A stretch of 6,869 nucleotides of DNA from Halomonas sp. (GCA_007116835.1 SKHS01000242.1:1-6869); one strand, 5' to 3'. Positions 1-6,267 are shown, counted from the stretch's first letter. Notes: generated from the letters alone by a model not told the origin. Translations and numbers: made by a program.

Positions 1-46
1 CAAAACGGGCATCACTGTCCCCGAGTTCGGGGTAAGTTAATGGCAT

Positions 47-77
47 GAGCCGTATACGAGGCCCGTATGTACGGTTC
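47..77 (+). ncRNA. Group II intron domain V
   Basis: Domain V is the catalytic metal-binding hairpin of the intron. The proximal helix pairs GAGCCGTA (47-54) with TACGGTTC (70-77), eight pairs including one G-U. It holds the catalytic AGC triad at 48-50. A two-base bulge (T68, G69) is followed by a short distal stem, TACG (55-58) with CGTA (64-67), and a five-base loop AGGCC. The usual domain V is about 34 bases with a GNRA loop. This one is 31 bases with a non-GNRA loop, which may be a subclass trait rather than decay, since every proximal pair is intact. Confidence 0.88.
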
Positions 78-80
78 TGT

Positions 81-117
81 GAGAGGGATGAGGCGGTAAC
101 GCCTCACCCTACTCGAT
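81..117 (+). ncRNA. Group II intron domain VI and 3' splice site
   Basis: Domain VI carries the branch-point adenosine. GAG (81-83) pairs with CTC (112-114), A84 with T110, GGG (85-87) with CCC (107-109), and TGAGGCG (89-95) with CGCCTCA (100-106) under a GTAA tetraloop (96-99). A88 is a small bulge. A111 is unpaired opposite the basal stem, seven bases from the end at T117, the expected position for the lariat branch point. All parts needed for the second splicing step look intact. Confidence 0.87.
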
Positions 118-154
118 AATAACTGTTTTTAATAACGTATTTCAGATAACTTAG

Positions 155-188
155 AAAAAGTGCCAGCCTGGGTTCGAGCCTGACTGGC
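155..188 (-). terminator. Intrinsic terminator of the 40-residue gene
   Basis: Read on the minus strand, GCCAG (188-184) pairs with CTGGC (166-162). The inner stem continues with a U-G and a C-G pair, an A-A mismatch and two G-C pairs around a seven-base loop. After two bases comes a run of five T (159-155). The hairpin begins 19 bases after the stop codon of the small minus-strand gene, in the right place and orientation to end its transcript. On the + strand the tract would precede the hairpin, so it is not a + strand terminator. Confidence 0.72.
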
Positions 189-206
189 TACATCGAGAGG
201 CGCATG

Positions 207-329
207 TCATTCACGCGGTGGCGCTTTGTAATGCCCGGGTATGGTGAGCTTTTCACCATTAGGTAAATCACGCACCTGGGTCGGCACGTAGACACGCTTA
301 ATCACACTCTTGGTTTTGCGGTTATCCAT
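207..329 (-). CDS. Small basic protein, 40 residues, function unknown
   Basis: I do not recognise this protein. It begins MDNRKTKSVIKRVYVPTQ and ends HYKAPPRE. It has nine Lys/Arg against four Asp/Glu, no membrane segment, no signal peptide and no cysteines, so it is probably a soluble cytoplasmic protein. The case for a real gene is contextual. The ATG is preceded directly by an in-frame stop, so it is the first possible start. An AGGAG ribosome binding site lies six bases upstream, and an intrinsic terminator (155-188) follows the stop. It appears to be a single-gene unit, divergent from the rstA-like gene and read toward the intron. The basic N-terminal half could suggest nucleic-acid or ribosome binding, but nothing in the sequence proves it. 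Confidence 0.65.
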   Translation of the reverse strand: MDNRKTKSVIKRVYVPTQVRDLPNGEKLTIPGHYKAPPRE

Positions 330-335
330 TTATTT

Positions 336-340
336 CTCCT
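336..340 (-). promoter_or_regulatory. Strong ribosome binding site of the 40-residue gene
   Basis: AGGAG on the minus strand lies six bases (AAATAA) before the ATG at 329. This near-perfect Shine-Dalgarno match at ideal spacing is the main reason to accept so short a reading frame. Confidence 0.75.
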
Positions 341-368
341 GCCTGATGATCGACAGTTTAGCGATTTC

Positions 369-397
369 ACATTAGCGCTTGGCGGCAGAAGAATCAA
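369..397 (-). promoter_or_regulatory. Candidate promoter for the 40-residue gene
   Basis: On the minus strand TTGATT (397-392) is followed after exactly 17 bases by TAATGT (374-369). The -35 matches 4 of 6 consensus bases and the -10 only 3 of 6. It would give a leader of about 30 bases before the ATG at 329. The spacing is right but the -10 is poor, so this is a guess. No convincing sigma-70 promoter was found on the + strand for the rstA-like gene in 330-553. Confidence 0.25.
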
Positions 398-553
398 GGC
401 GGCGAGCAGACAGACAACCACTTGGCTGTATAGGAGTAAGGAAGGGGCAGGCGTTTGGGTGGTTTTGAGGTATCCTGGAGCAATCACAACCTGCTTTATG
501 TAAAGGGTGAGCGGGTGAACAGATAAACGACCTAAGCGGAGTGAAGATAAAGG

Positions 554-1312
554 ATGGTAGATCACTTGGAACAGCAATTTCAGGCGCTTGGGGCACAAGA
601 GTCCGTGACACCTAGTTATCCTGATCAGGATCATGTGCTGATCATCGAAGATGACCAGCGTTTAGCAGAGCTCACCCGCGAATACCTTGAAGTGAACGGC
701 TTCCAGGTCACGCTGGAAGCCGATGGCGCAAAGGGGGTGGATCGCATCTTAACCCTACAGCCCGACTTAGTGATTCTAGATTTGATGCTGCCGGGTGAGG
801 ACGGTTTGGCCATTTGTCGTCGCGTGCGGCCAAACTTTGCCGGACCTATTATGATGTTAACGGCACGTACAGATGACCTTGACCAAGTGCTAGGGCTAGA
901 GATGGGCGCGGATGACTATGTGCCAAAACCGGTGCAGCCGCGTGTGCTGCTAGCACGTATGCGAGCGCTACTGCGCCGCGCCGACTCCCCTGCGCCGGGT
1001 GGTGAAATGCGTCTGCGTTTTGACAACATAGAGATTGATAATGCAACACGTGAAGCTTGGCTCTCTGGCGAACGTATTGATCTCACCAGCGCAGAGTTTG
1101 ACCTGCTCTGGCTATTGGCGAGCAATGCGGGCCGTGTGTTGACCCGTGAAGAAATTTTTAACGAGCTGCGCGGTATCAAATACGATGGGCAGGATCGCTC
1201 TATTGACGTGCGCGTATCGCGTATTCGTCCCAAGGTGGGTGATGATCCCAACCAACCACACCGCATTAAAACCGTGCGCAGCCGAGGCTATCTGTTTGTC
1301 AAAGATAGCTAG
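554..1312 (+). CDS. rstA: RstA-like response regulator, OmpR/PhoB family
   Basis: Cytoplasmic DNA-binding response regulator, 252 residues. The receiver domain spans about 27-141. Its acidic pocket is E32, D33 and D34, the phospho-acceptor is D76 (in VILDLMLPG), the switch threonine is T103, and the conserved lysine is K125 in VPKP. An OmpR-type winged helix spans about 152-250, with the recognition-helix region around DRSIDVRVSRIR and the wing at RIKTVRSRGYLF. The pattern LRG-KYDGQDRSIDV is close to what I recall of E. coli RstA. It is followed 49 bases later by its probable partner kinase on the same strand, with no terminator between, so the two are likely co-transcribed. The start is uncertain: the nearest purine-rich stretch abuts the ATG, a GGAG lies 12 bases upstream, and about 25 residues precede the receiver. 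In-frame GTG codons at 605 and 635 are alternatives. The Rst assignment is by overall similarity; its signal and targets here are unknown. Confidence 0.88.
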   Translation: MVDHLEQQFQALGAQESVTPSYPDQDHVLIIEDDQRLAELTREYLEVNGFQVTLEADGAKGVDRILTLQPDLVILDLMLPGEDGLAICRRVRPNFAGPIMMLTARTDDLDQVLGLEMGADDYVPKPVQPRVLLARMRALLRRADSPAPGGEMRLRFDNIEIDNATREAWLSGERIDLTSAEFDLLWLLASNAGRVLTREEIFNELRGIKYDGQDRSIDVRVSRIRPKVGDDPNQPHRIKTVRSRGYLFVKDS

Positions 1313-1361
1313 CCAAACAGTCGTTCATGATAATAGTTGTTTACGATAAGAGGGAGACTGC

Positions 1362-2948
1362 ATGCAGCGAGTGCTTGGCCATGGTTCGTTTTTAAGGTTT
1401 TACCTGCTGTTGGGCCTAGCACTTTGCGTCATCTTTTTTATTGCGCTGGTGGGGCGCTCTTTTATTGAACAAGTGCGTCGCGAAGACTATCGCGAACAGC
1501 TTGCGGCACTGCCCATGTCGCTGATGACGCACCAACTGGCGGCCCTACCGCCAATGGAGCGTGAAGCGGCAGCCGCCCACTTTTCTGACCAGCTCAACAT
1601 GCAGCTTTCTTTGCAGCGTATTGAGGATGCCGAGCTTGGCTACTTCACCCGAGCACGCATAGAGCGTGGCTCCGTTGTGGTAACGGAATCCCCTTGGCGG
1701 CTGCGCCAACGGCTGCCTGATGATGAGTGGATGTTAAATGCATCGCTATCGGCGTGGAGCGAGCAGCAGTGGCAAGGCAGTATGCTGCTGCTGGGGGAAT
1801 GGCTAAGAGGTATGCCTTCGGAGGCGCGGGCAGAGGCCTTGGCGCAGCTTTCGTCAGGCAGTTGGCCGCTAACGCTGCACTTCTCCCAGCCGGCGGGTCT
1901 CTTGCCCGGACAGCAGGCCCAGCTTGATTCAGGGGAAGTGCTTATCCGACTGGTGTCAGAGCAGCTTTCGCTAACGTTACTTTACAAGATGCCGGGTGAG
2001 AGCCAGTGGCTGCAGGCTGGCCCAACAGCGCGCGGTGATACGCTGCCGATTAACTTGCACCTACCTTTGCTGGTAGGGTTAATGGTAGTGCTCAGCCTGA
2101 TCATTTACTTGATTATGCGCAGCATTGAAGCGCGTATGGCGCGTCTGGAGTTAGCCGCGACCAGAATTGCCAGCGGACGTTTGGAAACTCGGGTGAAAGT
2201 AGAAAGCGGCGATTTTTTAGGCCGCTTGGGCATGGCGTTTAATGGCATGGCGAACCAAGTGCAGAGTTTGTTGAGGGGCCAGCAAGAGATGATTCGCGCG
2301 GTTTCCCACGAACTACGCACGCCGGTTGCGCGGATACGATTCGCGGTACAAATGGTTGAGGACATGACGGACCAACCCGCTATTCGACGCCAGCTGCAGG
2401 GGATTGATGCGGATATTACCGAGCTAGACGAACTGGTGGACGAAATTCTCACTTACGCTCGCCTGGGTGGGGAGTCAATGAATGGCGTTGAGCTGGAAAT
2501 GGCGCTGGTTGAGTGTCGTGCGATGGCCGAGCGTGTTATCGATACACTATCACCACTGCATCAAAACCTGCAGTTAACGCTTAATGCTGGCCCAGAGATA
2601 GAGGTGTTTGCTGAGCCACGCTACCTGCAGCGCGCGTTGCAGAACCTAGTTAGTAATGCGTGTCGTTATGGTAAATCACAGGTGGTGATTCGCCTGTGGA
2701 ATGAGCCACACTTGGTACGTATTGATATTGAAGATGATGGACCTGGCATTCCACCAGAAGCGCGCAGCGAGATTTTTAAGCCATTTGCACGGCTTGATGG
2801 AAGTCGTGCCCGGAGTTCAGGTGGCTACGGGCTTGGGCTTTCCATTGTGCAGAAAATTATGGCTGGCCACGGCGGTAGCGTTACCGTTGATACCAGCCCC
2901 ACGCTAGGCGGGGCACGTTTTACGCTGCTGATTCCTCGTCGCGAGTGA
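1362..2948 (+). CDS. rstB: RstB-like sensor histidine kinase with enlarged periplasmic sensor
   Basis: Inner-membrane sensor kinase, 528 residues, expected to phosphorylate the RstA-like regulator encoded upstream. Order of parts: membrane segment 1 at about 11-33, periplasmic region at about 34-231, membrane segment 2 at about 232-253, HAMP linker at about 251-303, and a dimerisation/phospho-acceptor domain with H316 in AVSHELRTPVARIRF. The ATP-binding domain has an N box with N428 and N432, a G1 box DDGPGIP (458-464), an F box with F472 and F475, and a G2 box GGYGLGL (487-493). All catalytic motifs are intact. AGGGAG at 1351-1356, five bases from the ATG, supports the start. E. coli RstB, as I recall, has about 433 residues. 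The extra length is in the periplasmic region, which appears to hold two related modules (about 55-129 and 141-221). The last 29 bases overlap the end of metR on the other strand. The signal sensed is unknown. Confidence 0.88.
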   Translation: MQRVLGHGSFLRFYLLLGLALCVIFFIALVGRSFIEQVRREDYREQLAALPMSLMTHQLAALPPMEREAAAAHFSDQLNMQLSLQRIEDAELGYFTRARIERGSVVVTESPWRLRQRLPDDEWMLNASLSAWSEQQWQGSMLLLGEWLRGMPSEARAEALAQLSSGSWPLTLHFSQPAGLLPGQQAQLDSGEVLIRLVSEQLSLTLLYKMPGESQWLQAGPTARGDTLPINLHLPLLVGLMVVLSLIIYLIMRSIEARMARLELAATRIASGRLETRVKVESGDFLGRLGMAFNGMANQVQSLLRGQQEMIRAVSHELRTPVARIRFAVQMVEDMTDQPAIRRQLQGIDADITELDELVDEILTYARLGGESMNGVELEMALVECRAMAERVIDTLSPLHQNLQLTLNAGPEIEVFAEPRYLQRALQNLVSNACRYGKSQVVIRLWNEPHLVRIDIEDDGPGIPPEARSEIFKPFARLDGSRARSSGGYGLGLSIVQKIMAGHGGSVTVDTSPTLGGARFTLLIPRRE

Positions 2949-3858
2949 CCGGCTTAATGCCGGACAGCACCGCAAACGAGGTCTCTTTTGCGGTGCGCAG
3001 AAAGTCCTGCATCCAAGGCGCTTCTAAATTTTCCTCTCGAATGGCGGCATAAAGCGTGCTCCAAATACCGTTTTCTCCCAGCTTGACAGCACTGACGTAG
3101 TCTCGCTCTAAGTACTCGGTAAGCGCCCAGTTCGGCAGGGCGCAAACCCCCCGACCGCTGGCAACAAGCTGCATCATCATGATGGTGAGTTCCGCGGTGC
3201 GAATCTCTTTCGGGCGCACATTGGCGGGCGCCAAAAACTGGGTGAAAATATCCAGCCGAGACTGCTCTACTGGATAAGTGATGAGGGTTTCTTCGGCCAA
3301 CGCCAGAGGTTCGATAAAAGCTCGGCCTGCAAACGGATGTTGACGAGCGACCGCAAGCAACCCTTCGTAACGGAATAGCGGCACGTAGTGAACCCCGTCC
3401 AATGGTTGGGGGTCAGCGGTAATCACTAGGTCTAGCTGCTCTCTTGCAAGCGCAGGTAATGGGTCGAAGTGATGGCCGCTAGGAATATCAATTTCCACTT
3501 CTGGCCAGTGATCGCGAAAGTAGTCTACCGTTGGCATCAGCCACTGAAAACAGCTATGACACTCAATCGCCATATGTAGCCTACCCTGTTCGGTGCCTGC
3601 CAAGCGGGCTAAGTCGCGCTCTGCCTTGCGTACCTCAGGCAAAATCTCATCAGCAAGCGCTAATAGCCTTAGCCCCGCACGGGTGAATTCGACCGGGCGC
3701 GTTTTACGCACAAACAGGGCGCTATCGACGCGGCTTTCCAAGTCTTTCAACTGGTGGGAAAGCGCCGACTGCGTTAAGTGAACCCGCTCGGCTGCCTCGA
3801 CCAGCGAGCCGGTTTCACGGAGGGCAAGTAGCGTGCGTAGGTGGCGTAATTCAATCAT
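2920..3858 (-). CDS. metR: MetR, LysR-type regulator of methionine biosynthesis
   Basis: Cytoplasmic LysR-family transcription factor, 312 residues (E. coli MetR about 317). The winged helix-turn-helix occupies about 1-60, with helix-turn-helix residues around 18-40 (including LTQSALSHQLKDLE). A linker helix and a two-lobed effector-binding domain of about 92-300 follow. The segment AIECHSCFQWL (97-107), then a conserved SG--FDP stretch and TYPVEQSRLD, match the MetR subfamily as I recall it from E. coli, where homocysteine is the co-inducer and metE is a main target. It is divergent from metE with 99 bases between the start codons, the classic arrangement. No good Shine-Dalgarno precedes the ATG at 3858, only A-rich sequence, so translation may be modest. 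A MetR-box-like site two bases upstream of the start codon suggests autorepression. The end overlaps the kinase gene convergently. Confidence 0.93.
   Translation of the reverse strand: MIELRHLRTLLALRETGSLVEAAERVHLTQSALSHQLKDLESRVDSALFVRKTRPVEFTRAGLRLLALADEILPEVRKAERDLARLAGTEQGRLHMAIECHSCFQWLMPTVDYFRDHWPEVEIDIPSGHHFDPLPALAREQLDLVITADPQPLDGVHYVPLFRYEGLLAVARQHPFAGRAFIEPLALAEETLITYPVEQSRLDIFTQFLAPANVRPKEIRTAELTIMMMQLVASGRGVCALPNWALTEYLERDYVSAVKLGENGIWSTLYAAIREENLEAPWMQDFLRTAKETSFAVLSGIKPVTRDEESAA
2949..2963. repeat. Small perfect hairpin just after rstB stop
   Basis: CCGGC (2949-2953) and GCCGG (2959-2963) flank TTAAT, directly after the rstB stop codon and inside the metR coding end. There is no T run on either side. 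It could help end or stabilise the rstB transcript together with the larger hairpin at 2967-2996, but it may be chance within coding sequence. Confidence 0.4.
2967..2996. repeat. Perfect 10-bp inverted repeat between convergent rstB and metR ends
   Basis: GCACCGCAAA (2967-2976) and TTTGCGGTGC (2987-2996) form a perfect ten-pair stem with a ten-base loop. It lies 18 bases past the rstB stop codon and inside the metR coding sequence. Neither strand has the T run of a standard intrinsic terminator. Its place suggests a transcript 3' end barrier or RNase-protecting structure for rstB. That role is inferred. Confidence 0.5.
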
Positions 3859-3860
3859 CG

Positions 3861-3873
3861 TGATTATTTTTCA
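3861..3873. promoter_or_regulatory. MetR-box-like site 1 (metR proximal)
   Basis: The sequence TGATTATTTTTCA fits the published MetR consensus TGAA-N5-TTCA at 7 of 8 defined positions. It lies two bases upstream of the metR start codon, where bound MetR could block its own gene's expression. The match is by eye. A-T richness here makes chance matches possible. Confidence 0.5.
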
Positions 3874-3891
3874 TGGTTGGTATTAGAAACT

Positions 3892-3904
3892 TTAGTTTGA
3901 TTCA
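3892..3904. promoter_or_regulatory. MetR-box-like site 2 (metE proximal)
   Basis: The sequence TTAGTTTGATTCA has a perfect TTCA half-site and matches 2 of 4 bases in the other half. Its centre is 31 bases from the centre of site 1, about three helical turns, so both could be bound on one face by a LysR-type tetramer. It lies 53 bases upstream of the metE start codon, a sensible place for activation of metE. No clear -10 element for metE was found. Confidence 0.4.
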
Positions 3905-3944
3905 CGTGTGTGGGGTGAGCAGACTGTGCGAAATCATTCACGTT

Positions 3945-3950
3945 GGAAGG
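3945..3950 (+). promoter_or_regulatory. Ribosome binding site that fixes the metE start
   Basis: GGAAGG lies seven bases before the ATG at 3958. An in-frame TTG at 3943 would place the start codon partly over this site and add five residues with no family support, so the ATG at 3958 is preferred. Confidence 0.8.
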
Positions 3951-3957
3951 TTTCATC

Positions 3958-6255
3958 ATGACAGTTTCTCATATTCTCGGCTATCCCCGCATCGGCGCTC
4001 AGCGCGAGCTCAAAAAAGTGACCGAAGCGTATTGGAAAGGCGAGGTGTCACGAGACGTGCTTGAAGCTAAAGGGAAGGCGCTTCGGCAGGCTCACTGGCA
4101 GACCCAGCAAGACGCCGGTCTCGATTTTGTAAGCGTGGGCGATTTTGCATTTTACGACCAGGTACTTAACGTTTCTGTGATGTTAGGTGCGGTGCCTGGG
4201 CGTTATAAAGCGCAGCAAGAAATCAGTGCAGGCAACGTCGATTTGGATACCGCGTTTCGCATGGCTCGTGGCCGTGCCCCAAGCGGCGTGCCTGCCGCCG
4301 CCTGTGAAATGACCAAGTACTTCGATACCAACTACCACTACTTAGTACCTGAGTTGCATGCAGGGCAAGCGTTTACCCTGGCCTGCGACCGTTTATTTGA
4401 AGAGGTTGATGAAGCTTTGCAGGCAGGCTTTACCCCAAAAGTGACGCTGACCGGGCCGCTTACTTGGCTGTGGCTGGGTAAGGCCAAAGGCAGTGAGTTT
4501 GATCGGTTGAGCCTGCTAGACAGCGTGTTGGATGTATACAGCGAAATTCTTTCACGCCTGGCTACCCAAGGCATTGAGTGGGTGCAGCTGGACGAGCCAG
4601 CCCTAGTGCAAGATTTGCCATTGGCGTGGCAGCAGGCCTACGAGCGCGCTTATCATCGCTTGCAGTCAGCGCCACTAAAGCTGCTCGTCGCCACCTACTT
4701 TGGTGCGCTGGGCGATAACCTTTCTCTTGCTACTCGCCTGCCAGTGGCAGGGTTACATATTGATGCTGTGCGTGCTCCCGCTCAGGTAGAGAGTGTGATT
4801 GATCGTTTAAGCCCCCATCAAGTGCTTTCGGTTGGGTTAGTGGATGGACGTAATATTTGGCGCGCTGACTTAGCCGCGTTGCGTGAACGGTTACTACCGT
4901 TAAAAGTACGCCTCGGCCAGCGGCTATGGCTCGCCCCCAGCTGTTCACTGCTACACGTTCCGGTAGATCTTACTCAGGAAACTGAGCTGGATAGTGAACT
5001 GGTTGGCTGGCTAGCGTTTGCGCGTCAAAAGTTGGATGAGATAGTGACTCTCACCAGGCTGATTGATAACCGAGCAACGTCTATTGATGAGCAGCGGGTG
5101 AGCGAGGCTACCCGCGCCCTGGACGCACGCCGAGAATCAACGCGTATTCACCAGCCTGCGGTAAGTGCTCGCCTGTCGGCGATAACGGCTCAAGATAGCC
5201 AGCGTCAGTCGCCTTATGCCCAGCGCAGCGTGTCTCAGCGTCGAGCGCTTGCACTGCCACTGTTTCCCACCACGACCATTGGCTCCTTTCCGCAAACCGG
5301 CGAAATACGCGCTGCCCGCCGTGCATTTAAAGCAGGCGAGTTGAGCCAGGCAGATTACGAAGCGCGTATGCGCGAAGAGATCGCGTATGTCGTTGAGCGC
5401 CAGGAAGCGCTTGGTTTAGACGTGCCCGTTCACGGCGAAGCCGAGCGCAACGACATGGTGGAATACTTTGGTGAACAACTTGATGGCTTTGCCTTTACGC
5501 GCTTTGGCTGGGTGCAAAGTTATGGTTCTCGCTGCGTGAAACCGCCGATTATCTTTGGTGATGTTACCCGCCCAGTGCCGATGACCGTTCGCTGGAGTGA
5601 ATACGCGCAGTCGCTCACCGATAAACCCATGAAAGGCATGCTGACAGGGCCAGTAACAATTTTGCAGTGGTCGTTTGTGCGTGATGACCAGCCCCGTGCA
5701 ACCACCTGTCGTCAGATTGCCCTGGCGCTACGTGACGAAGTAGTAGATTTGGAAAAAGCCGGTATTCAGGTGATTCAAATTGACGAACCTGCGCTGCGTG
5801 AAGGCTTACCGCTGCGCCAACACGAGTGGCAGGCTTATCTTGATTGGGCGGTAGAGAGCTTCCAGCTAAGTGCCGCAGGAGTCGCGGACAGCACCCAAAT
5901 TCACACCCATATGTGCTACTCGGAGTTTAATGACATCATTGGCGCCATCGCTGCGTTAGACGCCGATGTGATTACCATCGAAACCTCGCGTTCGGATATG
6001 GAGCTGCTGGACGCTTTCCAAGACTTTGCGTACCCAAATGAAATTGGGCCAGGGGTTTACGATATCCACACGCCTAACATTCCTGACGTTGCCTGGATGG
6101 TGGCGCTGATGGAGAAAGCGCTGGAAAAAATTCCCGCCGAACGGCTGTGGGTGAACCCTGATTGCGGCTTAAAAACCCGTGGCTGGGCAGAAGTAGAGCC
6201 TGCCCTCGACAATATGGTGGAAGCTGCTAAACAACTGCGCCAGCGCTACGCGTGA
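3958..6255 (+). CDS. metE: Cobalamin-independent methionine synthase MetE
   Basis: Cytoplasmic zinc enzyme (5-methyltetrahydropteroyltriglutamate-homocysteine methyltransferase) that moves a methyl group from methyltetrahydrofolate to homocysteine, the last step of methionine synthesis. Length is 765 residues against about 753 in E. coli, so it is complete. The N-terminal barrel covers about 1-375 (starting ILGYPRIGAQRELKK, with the folate-side QLDEPAL at 210-216). A variable linker of about 376-435 follows, then the C-terminal catalytic barrel of about 436-765, opening PTTTIGSFPQT. Zinc ligands are visible: H651 and C653 in IHTHMCYSEF, E675 in TIETSRS, and C736 in NPDCGLKTRGW. These sit at a constant offset of ten from the E. 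coli ligands. The IDEPAL motif at 608-613 is also present. Divergent metR is the likely regulator. No cobalamin or SAM riboswitch fits in the short upstream region. Confidence 0.97.
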   Translation: MTVSHILGYPRIGAQRELKKVTEAYWKGEVSRDVLEAKGKALRQAHWQTQQDAGLDFVSVGDFAFYDQVLNVSVMLGAVPGRYKAQQEISAGNVDLDTAFRMARGRAPSGVPAAACEMTKYFDTNYHYLVPELHAGQAFTLACDRLFEEVDEALQAGFTPKVTLTGPLTWLWLGKAKGSEFDRLSLLDSVLDVYSEILSRLATQGIEWVQLDEPALVQDLPLAWQQAYERAYHRLQSAPLKLLVATYFGALGDNLSLATRLPVAGLHIDAVRAPAQVESVIDRLSPHQVLSVGLVDGRNIWRADLAALRERLLPLKVRLGQRLWLAPSCSLLHVPVDLTQETELDSELVGWLAFARQKLDEIVTLTRLIDNRATSIDEQRVSEATRALDARRESTRIHQPAVSARLSAITAQDSQRQSPYAQRSVSQRRALALPLFPTTTIGSFPQTGEIRAARRAFKAGELSQADYEARMREEIAYVVERQEALGLDVPVHGEAERNDMVEYFGEQLDGFAFTRFGWVQSYGSRCVKPPIIFGDVTRPVPMTVRWSEYAQSLTDKPMKGMLTGPVTILQWSFVRDDQPRATTCRQIALALRDEVVDLEKAGIQVIQIDEPALREGLPLRQHEWQAYLDWAVESFQLSAAGVADSTQIHTHMCYSEFNDIIGAIAALDADVITIETSRSDMELLDAFQDFAYPNEIGPGVYDIHTPNIPDVAWMVALMEKALEKIPAERLWVNPDCGLKTRGWAEVEPALDNMVEAAKQLRQRYA

Positions 6256-6267
6256 GTTCACGCCGTT

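Larger units (their letters stand above)
1..117 (+). mobile_element. Group II intron, 3' end (partial, cut by window edge)
   Basis: This is the 3' terminal part of a self-splicing group II intron, a retroelement whose RNA ribozyme works with an intron-encoded reverse transcriptase/maturase. Seen: a short hairpin (CCCCG at 19-23 with CGGGG at 28-32) that probably closes the end of domain IV, then a domain V-like hairpin at 47-77, then a domain VI-like hairpin with a bulged A. The element ends in GAT at 115-117, fitting the usual AY intron 3' end, so the downstream exon should start at 118. The reverse transcriptase gene and the 5' part lie outside the window. Base 1 onward has short open stretches in all three forward frames, so the tail of that gene could reach in, but none can be assigned. 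The structural class cannot be fixed from this fragment. Confidence 0.9.

Noticed and set aside
162..193. A TTCGAGCC stretch resembling a tRNA T-arm or the tRNA end of an integration site
   Set aside because: The flanking bases do not form a five-pair T stem or an acceptor stem, and there is no CCA. The minus-strand terminator hairpin explains the pairing better.
302..634. Open frames of 110 and 79 residues on the minus strand upstream of and over the rstA start
   Set aside because: They lack good ribosome binding sites and recognisable domains, overlap each other and the rstA start, and have low-complexity, proline- and serine-rich translations typical of chance frames.
916..1266. A 116-residue minus-strand frame inside rstA
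   Set aside because: It is the antisense shadow of a clearly functional response regulator gene, with Arg/Ser-rich composition and no domain.
2105..2452. A 115-residue minus-strand frame inside rstB
   Set aside because: It is antisense to the HAMP and phospho-acceptor region, Ser/Arg-rich, with no independent evidence.
3859..3957. Possible SAM or cobalamin riboswitch upstream of metE
   Set aside because: The interval is only 99 bases, is shared with the metR promoter, and shows no conserved riboswitch core or paired stems.
3943..3957. TTG at 3943 as the metE start
   Set aside because: It would overlap the only good ribosome binding site. The ATG at 3958 is seven bases from that site and gives the family-typical N-terminus.
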